64,000 nt of DNA from Arcicella sp. (GCA_025454855.1 JALONS010000014.1:1-64000), one strand, 5' to 3'; shown: positions 51,049-60,287, numbered from the stretch's first letter. Notes: generated by a model from the letters alone, not told the origin. Numbers and translations are program-made.

Positions 51049-51807
51049 TTAAGCTGTCTTTACTTGTTCGGCAGCTGTTGCACTTTTAGCAATACTGTAA
51101 ACAACTAAGCCAAAACCAATTTTGTTGATAGCATCAGCGATGTTGTACGCTAAATCAACTGGTGAATTTTTTGAGAAATCCGCTCCTTCCACTAATCCGT
51201 GCAAGATGTTTCCTGGCAACATACAATATCCAATTGGGTAAATTGCCCAACCTACTAAAGTAAACCATCTCATCACTTTGTAACCATCAATAACAGCAGT
51301 ACTACCTGAAGATGCCGCTAACTTAGAGGCTTCACCCATGTAAATTTCATAGATGATTGCTGCCCAACCTACCGTTGAGATGATACCCCATAGTACATTG
51401 CTTTCAGGAGTGATGGCTTCACCAATGTAACCCGCTACTAACATCAAGATTGAACCTGCTAATAATCGCACGAGCATTCCACTTTTAGCACCTGCTGGTC
51501 TTAAAATTAAGAAATACTCAATACACATTAAAGGCACAGTAAGTGTCCAGTCTATGTAACGAAATTGAGTGGGAGACGTTCCCGTTTCTAACCATACACC
51601 TCTCATATAGAAATAATGCACGGCAGCAATGAATGTAATCAAAGCAGAAATGAGTAACGAGGTTTTCCATTTGTCAGAAACTGTACCTCTTTCAACGATG
51701 AAAAAGATAGAAGCCGCCAACATAGACATATAGCCCGTAAAAAAGGTAAAACCGATGTAATCACCTGCTTGGAGATTACCATTCAAGAGGATGTTGAATG
51801 TGTTCAT
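51049..51807 (-). CDS. Proteorhodopsin-type light-driven proton pump
   Basis: 252 aa, 7 TM; RYIDWTLTVPLMCIE (D86/T90/E97 = DTE motif, M94 green tuning), H64 in AAVHYFYMRG, K229 in DAINKIGFG, G141 at the fenestration position. Confidence 0.96.
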   Translation of the reverse strand: MNTFNILLNGNLQAGDYIGFTFFTGYMSMLAASIFFIVERGTVSDKWKTSLLISALITFIAAVHYFYMRGVWLETGTSPTQFRYIDWTLTVPLMCIEYFLILRPAGAKSGMLVRLLAGSILMLVAGYIGEAITPESNVLWGIISTVGWAAIIYEIYMGEASKLAASSGSTAVIDGYKVMRWFTLVGWAIYPIGYCMLPGNILHGLVEGADFSKNSPVDLAYNIADAINKIGFGLVVYSIAKSATAAEQVKTA

Positions 51808-51923
51808 AATGATAAACGTTTGGATTTTAATGGATTTTTTTAATATGAAATTTAATTAATTCAATTATATAACTTGATAGTTTTAATTTTGTTTAATAAA
51901 TGTATTAAAAAATTCAACAAATT

Positions 51924-52871
51924 TTATTTTGTCTGGTGATTCATCTGATGAGAGATAATAAGATGTGGCAAAGTAATTAATGAGATGAAAATGAATAAAA
52001 TAGGAAAGGGAGATAACTGAGAATTGATATAATGACAGTACATCAAAAATCCACCCAAAAATAAGATAGATAGTATCGTAAAAGGCAGGGCTTTAAGATA
52101 CACTAATTTGAAAGATAAAAAAGGACGGTCTTTGCGTAAGTACTCATGGATGGTATCAAATGCACATAGGGCGTGCCAGCCACCAAAATACAGAGCAAAA
52201 GCAGGTAACAACGGTAAGTAAATTGTACAAATAAGAATAAACGCAAGGCGAAAAAGCCTGATTTTATCAAATTGCACAAAATATTCGGATTGCGAAACAA
52301 TAAAAAATGTACAAAGGGATAAACCCAATAAATACAATATTTGCTTTACATTCTGCTGAACAAATTGCCAATATTTTAACACAACCGATTGACTACCAAT
52401 CATTTGCTCAATAATGGGATTTACTTCGTCAGCATGAGTTAATAAAATAAAAGCTAAAATATAAAAACCATAAATAAGGCGTGTGAAAGACCAAATGGTG
52501 GCTTCGGTGGGTATCTTTTCTAAATCAGTCTCGCCAAAATGCCACGCTGAAATCACCAAAAAAATAAATAAACTTATTCCTGCCGACCAGTACCACAACG
52601 CTCCGTAAATAATCATGACGAAAAAGTATTTTAACAAAAACAGCCAAAAATTATATTTCCTTCGGGCGTGTTTATCAATCTCTTTCTGGATGAGATGGTC
52701 TAATGCCCCATGCGGAATTCCCGTCAGTAAAATCAACGTAGCAAATAAAGCAAGCTGTATTTCCTGCGAAATACTATTGCCAAACCATTGCCAAACCACT
52801 AAAAAACTACCTAAAATAACGGTGAGCCAAGTGGGCGTTTTTGTTAGTATTTTGAGTACACTTTGTATCAT
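51924..52871 (-). CDS. blh: Beta-carotene 15,15'-dioxygenase, Brp/Blh family
   Basis: GIPHGALDH, SAWHFGETD, FGGWHALCAFDTIHEY, TLPHLIISHQ; immediately upstream of the rhodopsin gene. Confidence 0.95.
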   Translation of the reverse strand: MIQSVLKILTKTPTWLTVILGSFLVVWQWFGNSISQEIQLALFATLILLTGIPHGALDHLIQKEIDKHARRKYNFWLFLLKYFFVMIIYGALWYWSAGISLFIFLVISAWHFGETDLEKIPTEATIWSFTRLIYGFYILAFILLTHADEVNPIIEQMIGSQSVVLKYWQFVQQNVKQILYLLGLSLCTFFIVSQSEYFVQFDKIRLFRLAFILICTIYLPLLPAFALYFGGWHALCAFDTIHEYLRKDRPFLSFKLVYLKALPFTILSILFLGGFLMYCHYINSQLSPFPILFIFISLITLPHLIISHQMNHQTK

Positions 52872-53020
52872 TTCAAGACGATTGATGAGTCTATTAACTA
52901 ACTAAGAGCAATATTCATTTGTTTGGAAAATATTTTTTTGAAGTAGCCTCAAGCAAATCAATAGACAAAACCCATAGCTTTTTGTAACTTGCGGATAAAT
53001 TAAACCAACAAACAATTGCA

Positions 53021-53389
53021 ATGAAACAAATCATATTTACGGAAAATGCTCCCGCCGCTATCGGTCCTTATTCGCAAGCGGTGCTTTCAAATGGCACTTT
53101 ATACGTTTCGGGGCAAATCGCTCTTGCCAAAGTAGAAGCTGGAGCCAGTATTGAAGATGAAACTCGTCAGGTAATGGAGAATCTAAAAGCAATTTTAGAA
53201 GCGGCGAACATGACTTTCGAGAACGTAGTGAAGTGTTCCATTTTTGTAAAAGATATGAATAATTTTGCCACCATCAACGGGGTTTATGGTGCTTATTTCA
53301 GCAGTAACCCACCTGCCCGTGAAACCGTAGAAGTAGCTCGTTTACCCAAAGATGTAAATGTAGAGATTTCGTGCATAGCAATCCAATGA
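53021..53389 (+). CDS. RidA family reactive intermediate/imine deaminase
   Basis: APAAIGPYSQAVLSNGTLYVSGQIAL; ARETVEVARLPKDVNVEISCIA. Confidence 0.96.
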   Translation: MKQIIFTENAPAAIGPYSQAVLSNGTLYVSGQIALAKVEAGASIEDETRQVMENLKAILEAANMTFENVVKCSIFVKDMNNFATINGVYGAYFSSNPPARETVEVARLPKDVNVEISCIAIQ

Positions 53390-53394
53390 TATAG

Positions 53395-53474
53395 TGAGCG
53401 AATGATAGAATGAGTGAATAATCACAGGTAATTCTCATTCTATCACTCAATCACTCAGTCACTCAATCATTAAA
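53395..53474. repeat. Inverted octamer-type cassette upstream of gltX
   Basis: gtgagcgaatgatagaatgagtga / tcattctatcactcaatcactcagtcactcaatcatt. Confidence 0.65.
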
Positions 53475-53477
53475 AAT

Positions 53478-54986
53478 ATGACCAAACCAGTAAGAGTACG
53501 TTTTGCACCAAGCCCAACGGGGGCTTTACACATCGGAGGTGTCAGAACGGCATTATACAATTATTTATTAGCCAAACAATTAGGCGGAAAAATGTTGCTC
53601 CGCATTGAAGATACTGACCAAACCAGATTTGTAGAAGGAGCTGAAAATTATATCATTGAAGCCCTATCGTGGGTAGGAATTACTATTGACGAAGGTGTTG
53701 GTGTGGGTGGTCCACACGCTCCTTACCGACAGTCGGAACGCAAAGCGATGTACATGGACTATGCCATGCAACTCATCCATGAAGGTAAAGCATATTACGC
53801 TTTTGATACCTCTGAAGAACTGGATGCTATGCGACAAACCCTTGAAAGTCAAGGCTCTGCCTTTCAATACAATGCCGTAACTCGAACAAAACTCAATAAC
53901 TCACTTACGCTCTCGGAGGCGGAAACGAAAGCCAAAATCGAAGCGGGTGAGCCTTATGTAATTCGTTTGAAAGTACCCGCTAAAGAAGAAATTCGTTTTA
54001 AAGATATTATTCGTGACTGGGTTCATGTACATTCTTCAACGATTGATGATAAAGTATTAATGAAGTCGGATGGAATGCCCACTTATCACCTTGCCAACGT
54101 AGTGGATGACCATCTGATGGAAATTTCTCACGTCATCAGAGGGGAAGAATGGTTACCATCTGCACCACTCCATATTCTTTTATATCGTGCTTTTGGTTGG
54201 GAATCTACTATGCCTCAATTTGCTCATTTGCCCTTGTTATTAAAACCTGAAGGCAATGGAAAACTCTCAAAAAGAGATGCTGATTTAGGAGGTTTTCCTG
54301 TTTTTCCTTTGGAATGGACAAATCCCGATGGCTCAAAAGCTATGGGATTCCGAGAAGAAGGCTATTTGAAAGAAGCTGTGATAAATTTCTTGGCATTTTT
54401 GGGATGGAATCCCGGTACTGAGCAAGAGATGTTCTCGATGGATGAACTCTTCGAAGCATTCAGCTTGGAAAGAATTAATAAATCAGGAGCAAAATTTGAT
54501 ATTAATAAAGCTAAATGGTACAATCAGCAGTATTTAAAGTTACAATCCGACGAGGAACTCGCAAAACAATATCTGCCTGATTTTGAGTCTGATAAAGCAC
54601 AAAAAATTGTTCACCTGTTCAAAGAAAGAGTAACTTTCCCGCAAGAAATCACGAAAGAAGCAACGGCACTTTTGACCGCCCCAATTACTTACGATGAAGC
54701 AGTGGTAAGCTCAAAGTGGAACAACGACGCTAAAAATGGTATCTTAGCCTTCAAGAATGTTTTAGAAAAAATTGAGAATTTTGTAGCGGATGACATCAAG
54801 CATACTTTACACGAAGAGTTAGAAAAGTTAGGCATAAAAATGGGCAAGGTAATGCAAATGCTACGAGTAGCCCTCACGGGCGTAGGTGCAGGACCCGACT
54901 TAATGCTTTCGATGGAAATCATGGGTAAAAAGGAAGTGGAAGAAAGACTCGAAAAAGCCATTAATCAACTACCTGCATTAGCTTAG
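53478..54986 (+). CDS. gltX: Glutamyl-tRNA synthetase
   Basis: RFAPSPTGALHIGGVRTALYNYL (HIGH) and KLSKRDAD (KMSKS-like). Confidence 0.97.
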   Translation: MTKPVRVRFAPSPTGALHIGGVRTALYNYLLAKQLGGKMLLRIEDTDQTRFVEGAENYIIEALSWVGITIDEGVGVGGPHAPYRQSERKAMYMDYAMQLIHEGKAYYAFDTSEELDAMRQTLESQGSAFQYNAVTRTKLNNSLTLSEAETKAKIEAGEPYVIRLKVPAKEEIRFKDIIRDWVHVHSSTIDDKVLMKSDGMPTYHLANVVDDHLMEISHVIRGEEWLPSAPLHILLYRAFGWESTMPQFAHLPLLLKPEGNGKLSKRDADLGGFPVFPLEWTNPDGSKAMGFREEGYLKEAVINFLAFLGWNPGTEQEMFSMDELFEAFSLERINKSGAKFDINKAKWYNQQYLKLQSDEELAKQYLPDFESDKAQKIVHLFKERVTFPQEITKEATALLTAPITYDEAVVSSKWNNDAKNGILAFKNVLEKIENFVADDIKHTLHEELEKLGIKMGKVMQMLRVALTGVGAGPDLMLSMEIMGKKEVEERLEKAINQLPALA

Positions 54987-55083
54987 GATTAATCATTAAA
55001 TTACTCCTAAACACTGAAAAACAATTAGTTATGAATTAAATACCGTAACTTGTCTATTTTTCGTCCCTTAAAACCAATGGTTT

Positions 55084-55218
55084 ATGAAATATAATCGAGG
55101 TATTTTTGCTCTGTGTATAGCCGTTGGGGCAGCACTCGGCGTAATAACAAAAAATATAGGATTATGGCTTCCCATTGGAATAGCTCTCGGCGTAATTTTA
55201 GGTAGAAAAAAACATTAA
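55084..55218 (+). CDS. Small glycine-rich membrane protein (44 aa)
   Basis: MKYNRGIFALCIAVGAALGVITKNIGLWLPIGIALGVILGRKKH; two glycine-zipper-like TM stretches; tandem with the next small ORF. Confidence 0.55.
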   Translation: MKYNRGIFALCIAVGAALGVITKNIGLWLPIGIALGVILGRKKH

Positions 55219-55222
55219 CGAT

Positions 55223-55399
55223 ATGGCAAAGAAAAAAGAAAAAATAAAAGAAGAACTCCCCAAAGTTCATAAAGACTTGGAAGGTTTTGATATTTCCATT
55301 AATTCATTCGGTGAAATCAACCGTACCATTGATATAGAGAAAATCAATGAGTTTTTGAATAAAAATATGGATGACAAGAAATTGCGAAATCGGGAGTAA
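55223..55399 (+). CDS. Small charged protein (58 aa)
   Basis: MAKKKEKIKEELPKVHKDLEGFDISINSFGEINRTIDIEKINEFLNKNMDDKKLRNRE; follows the previous ORF by 4 bp. Confidence 0.6.
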   Translation: MAKKKEKIKEELPKVHKDLEGFDISINSFGEINRTIDIEKINEFLNKNMDDKKLRNRE

Positions 55400-55410
55400 A
55401 AAAAGAAACG

Positions 55411-55570
55411 ATGAACATAGACAAAGAACAATTGCATAAAATAGCCCATCTCGCTCGTTTGGAGATGCCCGAATCTGCAGGTAATTCCGAATATTAGCCG
55501 TGAACAGGGTTTGAAGAATGCTCCAAAACAAGATGGAGAATATTTCAGGGTTCCGAAAGTAATGGAATAG
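55411..55570 (+). pseudogene. gatC: Internally deleted, frameshifted gatC remnant
   Basis: 5' end encodes MNIDKEQLHKIAHLARLEMPES (GatC N-terminus), then a stop; the 3' end, +1 out of frame, encodes REQGLKNAPKQDGEYFRVPKVME* (GatC C-terminus). The span of 160 nt is about 45 codons short of a normal gatC. Confidence 0.8.
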
Positions 55571-55571
55571 T

Positions 55572-56363
55572 TTAAGCGAATTTCTTGACTACTAATTCCA
55601 GCCCATCGAAAACGGCGTAGTGATTGCTGTTTTCATCATCATAAGCCCATTGCCCAAGATTGATGTAACGACTACCTTTTTCACCGACTGGTAAATCTAA
55701 CAACAAGTGCCGATGCCCAAAAACATAGAAATCACGGTGTTTTTGGGCTTCTTGTTCTTTAGCATAAGCCCAAAGCCATTCGCCTTCACCTCTAAATTGT
55801 AGCTCTCGGCGGATACGTTCTTCATCTTTCCTACTACCCGACCACCACGTGGCTAACGTAATACCCAAATGTGGATGCAACCAACTGAACGCCCACTGCG
55901 AAAGTTTACTCTCAAATACTTTTTTTAGAAATTTATAGCCATAATCTCCCGGTCCGAGTCCGTCTCCGTGAATGACATAAAAACTGGTGATTTGATGTTG
56001 GTAATGAATGCTATATTCCTGAAAATCACGATAGACTTTAATATTCATTTCTTTGGTGAAGTAATCAAACATCCAAATGTCATGATTGCCCGAAAAAATG
56101 ATAATCTCTATACCGCCGTCGGATAATTCGGCTAATTTTCCTAAAAGCCTCACAAAACCTTTGGGTACTACATTTTTGTATTCAAACCAAAAATCAAAAA
56201 TATCACCTACTAAAAATATAGTCTGAGCATCTTTTTTAATGGTATCGAGCCACTTTACTACTTTCCGTTCACGGGTCAGACTGGTTTGGTGGTCGGGGTA
56301 GCCCAAGTGAAAATCAGACGCAAAATAAATTTTTTTATGTTCTTGTAATGTAATAGTAGTCAT
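55572..56363 (-). CDS. lpxH: UDP-2,3-diacylglucosamine diphosphatase-like metallophosphoesterase
   Basis: DFHLGYPD, GDIFDFWFE, SGNHDIWMFDYF, HGDGLG, FGHRH. Confidence 0.85.
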   Translation of the reverse strand: MTTITLQEHKKIYFASDFHLGYPDHQTSLTRERKVVKWLDTIKKDAQTIFLVGDIFDFWFEYKNVVPKGFVRLLGKLAELSDGGIEIIIFSGNHDIWMFDYFTKEMNIKVYRDFQEYSIHYQHQITSFYVIHGDGLGPGDYGYKFLKKVFESKLSQWAFSWLHPHLGITLATWWSGSRKDEERIRRELQFRGEGEWLWAYAKEQEAQKHRDFYVFGHRHLLLDLPVGEKGSRYINLGQWAYDDENSNHYAVFDGLELVVKKFA

Positions 56364-56539
56364 GCTTTGGATAATGGTTTCGGGGAAATATTATTGCACA
56401 CCGTCCATTTTAGTCGTGTGCCAAAGATACGGAATCCTTTGAAGTTACCGCTTACTCATTCTTGATTATATTTAGTTTTTGGTAATCTGTTTTATTAGCC
56501 GATTGTTTACTTTTGAGCCATAACTAACAACGTAAAATA

Positions 56540-57889
56540 ATGAGAATCAAAGTATTAATTAGTTTTATCTGGGTTTGGGCAACGGGCTTGTCCGCAGCTC
56601 AGATTGTCATTACTAATCCAGGAAGAGTAGCAGAGCGTTCGGTGGAAAATAGGGCTAACAACAAGGTTTATCAAGGGGTAGATAAAGGCTTAGATAAAAT
56701 CGAAGAGGGAATTGGGAATCTATTTAAAAAGAAAAAGAAGGAAGAAAAACCCGTTGAAAATCAGCCGAGAAACCCCCAATCAACTAACTCACAGGAAGAA
56801 GAGGGGAACGAAGAAAATAGGAATACCAAAACTAAAAAGACATCATTACAGACCTTCAGTAAATTTGATTTTATTTCTGGCGAAAAAGTGATTGTACAGG
56901 AAGATTTTGCTCAGGATGAAATTGGGGATTTTCCCGCCAAATGGAATACTAATTCTACGGGGGAGTTAGTAACAGTGCAAGATACTAAAGGAAAATGGTT
57001 GTCTTTGTCAAAAGCAGGAACTTTCACCCCTGAATTTATAACTGCATTGCCCGAAAATTTTACTTTAGAGTTTGATTTACTCACCAACGGAGATTTTAGC
57101 TTTTACTCAACGGATTTTAAAATAGTAATGGCTCAATTAGCAACTCCTAAAGATTTTGTACTATGGAGTCGTTTTAAACATCAGCCTGTGGTAGGTACAG
57201 AAGTGGGTTTTCATCCGATGGATGCGTCGGGGTCTAAAGGAAGAACGGATTTTTCGGTTTTTAATAAAGATTTGAACCCAGAAATGAAAAATGAAACGAA
57301 TACGATTCAATTTTTTGCGAAGCAAAATAACTTGGCTCACGTATCAATTTGGCGGCAAAAACAACGATTAAGAGTATATCTGAACGAAGAAAAAGTATGG
57401 GACTTGCCCAGAGCTATGGACTTAGCGGTTAATTATAATGCTGTTTTATTCTATTTACACGATTTTCATAATTCAGAAGACCGCTACTTGGTATCGAACG
57501 TGCGGTTGGCAGTGGGTGCCCCTGATACCCGTAATAAATTGATAACCGAAGGTAAATTTGTAACAACTGGGATTAGTTTTGACGTGAATTCTGCCACGAT
57601 AAAACCAGAATCTTACGGAACACTAAAAGCCATTGCTCAAGTACTACAAGATAATGCGGAAGTAAGGGTGAAAATTATTGGTCATACCGATTCCGACGGT
57701 GATGATAATTCTAATATAAGTTTATCTAAAAAGAGAGCCGAAGCCGTGAAAACCGCATTGAGTTCGGATTTTGGCATTAATACTTCAAGAATGGAAGCCG
57801 ATGGAAAGGGCGAATCTCAACCCGTAGGTGATAACAAAACGCCCGAGGGAAAAGCAAATAATAGAAGAGTAGAGTTTGTAAAACTATAA
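56540..57889 (+). CDS. OmpA-family outer membrane protein
   Basis: C-terminal OmpA domain (ISFDVNSATIKPES...IIGHTDSDGDDNSNISLSKKRAEAV...NNRRVEFVKL). Confidence 0.93.
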   Translation: MRIKVLISFIWVWATGLSAAQIVITNPGRVAERSVENRANNKVYQGVDKGLDKIEEGIGNLFKKKKKEEKPVENQPRNPQSTNSQEEEGNEENRNTKTKKTSLQTFSKFDFISGEKVIVQEDFAQDEIGDFPAKWNTNSTGELVTVQDTKGKWLSLSKAGTFTPEFITALPENFTLEFDLLTNGDFSFYSTDFKIVMAQLATPKDFVLWSRFKHQPVVGTEVGFHPMDASGSKGRTDFSVFNKDLNPEMKNETNTIQFFAKQNNLAHVSIWRQKQRLRVYLNEEKVWDLPRAMDLAVNYNAVLFYLHDFHNSEDRYLVSNVRLAVGAPDTRNKLITEGKFVTTGISFDVNSATIKPESYGTLKAIAQVLQDNAEVRVKIIGHTDSDGDDNSNISLSKKRAEAVKTALSSDFGINTSRMEADGKGESQPVGDNKTPEGKANNRRVEFVKL

Positions 57890-57896
57890 ATCTGTG

Positions 57897-57949
57897 AGGT
57901 GTAGTAGAAAATCAGAACTCTCTTTGGATTTGATTTCCTACTACACCCT
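57897..57949. terminator. Bidirectional terminator-like inverted repeat
   Basis: aggtgtagtagaaaatca / tgatttcctactacaccct. Confidence 0.65.
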
Positions 57950-57957
57950 CCTAAATT

Positions 57958-58986
57958 TTATAACGATTTTCTTAAAATCATCTCCATTGGAACTTGAGTT
58001 TGTTGGCGTTTTTCACCCTTAATCATATCCGCCGCTAATTTTCCAATTTCGGCTGGCTTTGATGAAATGATGCTGATACCACCCGCTAAAATTTCTTTGT
58101 AACAAGAATCATTCAACGAAATTAAACCTACTTGTTTACCCAATTCCAACCCTTGATGTTGAGCAGATTTAATGGCTGCTACCAAATCAATGTCATCAAT
58201 GGTTAAATAAACATTTCCTGCTTCAACTTCCTCTTCTTGGAAACCATCGAGTACTTGAAAGTTGAAATTGTTATGCTCACAGAAATTTCTGAAACCCGTA
58301 ATTAATTCGGCATCAAAATATTCCTCTTCCGTTAGCACCAAATTGAGCGTTTCATACTTTTTGAAATGCTTTAAATGTTGTTGCATCACGTTGGAAAGTT
58401 CTAAACCAGAGTTACTCAAAACCGAGCAAGTAGAGGTTTTGAATGGTTCTATTGACTGTTCGAGGAAAATTAATCTATCGCCCGAAATCTTTTTCAAGCA
58501 TTTGATATTCTCATCGGTTTCATCAATCAAATGCGGCATAATCACGTAATAATGATAATTGCCTAAGTGATTATTGATGGTATCTCTGAAGTTTTCGCTC
58601 TTGTAATTATAAGTAAAAATATCAACGGCTACATCCTTCCCAGCAGCGTTTACGAAAGCATTGAAAATATCTTTGTTATTTTCTGTGATTTTTCCAACCA
58701 AGAAAAAAACTTTTGTTTTAGTTTTGGCAGATTTTCCCGAGATGAAATAACCTTTTCTAAAAATGGAAGTAATAACCCCCAAACGGTGAAGTTCGGAGTA
58801 GGCTCTTTCAACCGTATCCCGAGACAAGTAACATTCTTCGCTGGCTTCGTTGATAGAAGGGAGGCGTTCCCCCGTTTGTAAATTACCTTTTTCGATGTCT
58901 ATCAACAAGGTATTTACTAACTGTTGATACTTTGGCGTTTTTGAATCTTGCTTTGTTTGGGCAAAGTCACGGAAAGTTTTTATCAT
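57958..58986 (-). CDS. GntR-family regulator with LacI/periplasmic-binding-like sensor domain
   Basis: N-terminal wHTH (YQQLVNTLLIDIEKGNLQTGERLPSINEASEECYLSRDTVERAYSEL) plus a substrate-binding-like C-terminal domain. Confidence 0.93.
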   Translation of the reverse strand: MIKTFRDFAQTKQDSKTPKYQQLVNTLLIDIEKGNLQTGERLPSINEASEECYLSRDTVERAYSELHRLGVITSIFRKGYFISGKSAKTKTKVFFLVGKITENNKDIFNAFVNAAGKDVAVDIFTYNYKSENFRDTINNHLGNYHYYVIMPHLIDETDENIKCLKKISGDRLIFLEQSIEPFKTSTCSVLSNSGLELSNVMQQHLKHFKKYETLNLVLTEEEYFDAELITGFRNFCEHNNFNFQVLDGFQEEEVEAGNVYLTIDDIDLVAAIKSAQHQGLELGKQVGLISLNDSCYKEILAGGISIISSKPAEIGKLAADMIKGEKRQQTQVPMEMILRKSL

Positions 58987-59021
58987 AACTAATGGGTCGT
59001 ATATTAGTGAATAACAGAAAA

Positions 59022-59153
59022 TTATAGTACAATATTTATTAGAAGTAAAATCAAAAGAGCAATTGTTGCTATCAGTATAAACTCATAAATGTTATCTTTC
59101 ATAGAAAATACCAGTTTGAGTTTCTTAAAGATAGTCTCTACTGTATCATTCAT
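59022..59153 (-). CDS. Small single-TM protein ORF (43 aa) upstream of the GntR gene
   Basis: MNDTVETIFKKLKLVFSMKDNIYEFILIATIALLILLLINIVL; below the ORF-track cutoff. Confidence 0.4.
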   Translation of the reverse strand: MNDTVETIFKKLKLVFSMKDNIYEFILIATIALLILLLINIVL

Positions 59154-59382
59154 CGGTTTAGTTAAATTTAATATTGAAAAAGTACAGTGATTTGTGATGT
59201 AAAATTACAGTCTTACACTTGCAATGTGTTAGGATAATTCTTGCAAATATTGGTATGAATCTTACAAACACTATCACAAAACCCTGATTCTATCCTGTTA
59301 TGACCTGCTTTTGGGGTTCGTTGTAGGGCAGGATATTTTACAAGCAATAATAATTTACCTTAGTTAATAAAATAATAATTCA

Positions 59383-60198
59383 GTGAGTAATACATTAACC
59401 ATTTCATTAAATAATACAAAAAATAAAGTATTGAAGGTGTTACTCATTTTCAATAAGTTTAGTGATTTCCGTAGTGAAATCTACGAAGGCTTTTTAGCAC
59501 AAATTAATGAAAAAGCAGAAGTTGATTTGTACATCCATCAAATGAATAACCAGAGTTCGGTGCATTTCGGAGAAGTAATTAAAGAGAAATTAGCTACCTA
59601 CGATTACTTTGCTATCATGCTTCACGCTACGCATATCAATGAAGATGTTTTAAAAACCATCAATAGTATACCCAAAGAAAAACTCCTGATTTTAGATAAA
59701 CGCAATGAGTTTATCAGAGGTGAATACGCCTGCGTATATCAAGATTTTGAGAAAGATATTTATGAAGTGTTGTCAAACGCAAAGGTACTGATTGCTAAAT
59801 ATGCTGCTTTGAACTTCGTGATTCAAGAGAAATATTTGTACTCCGTGGCTATTTCGGAAGGCGTAAGTCGTTTTGCCGAAGAAAATAAATTGGTCTATAC
59901 CATCTATACCGAAGTAAGTGAGGCTATCATCCGTAAGAATGAACTATATCTCATTTTATCCGAAAGTTTTTTAGCAGAAATTCTCAAAATTTGTGATGCT
60001 CACCACTGGAAAATAGGAAAAGATGTGGGCATTTTATCTTACCACGAAACACCTATCAAACAAGTGCTTTCGGGCGGTATCACGGTAGTAACCACCGACC
60101 ATTTTCAGTTGGGTAAAACCGCTGCCGAACTCATCCTTAATGGCAAAAAAGAACACATTCGTAATCCAGTTTTATTTATTCAACGCAATTCTCTGTGA
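59383..60198 (+). CDS. Orphan GntR-type sensor domain, no DNA-binding domain
   Basis: GTG start with an in-frame TAA at 59368-59370. C-terminus (IGKDVGILSYHETPIKQVLSGGITVVTTDHFQLGKTAAELI) aligns with the adjacent GntR protein (LGKQVGLISLNDSCYKEILAGGISIISSKPAEIGKLAADMI). Confidence 0.85.
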   Translation: MSNTLTISLNNTKNKVLKVLLIFNKFSDFRSEIYEGFLAQINEKAEVDLYIHQMNNQSSVHFGEVIKEKLATYDYFAIMLHATHINEDVLKTINSIPKEKLLILDKRNEFIRGEYACVYQDFEKDIYEVLSNAKVLIAKYAALNFVIQEKYLYSVAISEGVSRFAEENKLVYTIYTEVSEAIIRKNELYLILSESFLAEILKICDAHHWKIGKDVGILSYHETPIKQVLSGGITVVTTDHFQLGKTAAELILNGKKEHIRNPVLFIQRNSL

Positions 60199-60287
60199 AA
60201 TAGGAGAGGATTGATTAATTTAGTGAGCCATCTTCACCTTAAAATGAGATGATAACTCCCACTTACACTCACTAAATTCACTCCATC

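Noticed and set aside
53401-53470. CRISPR-like array before gltX (repeated actcaatc)
   Set aside because: Units are only about 8 bp with no spacers; it fits the inverted octamer cassette pattern.
55082-55531. Minus-strand ORFs of 60-75 aa
   Set aside because: Antisense to the small plus-strand ORFs and the gatC remnant, which have better start codons and recognisable sequence.
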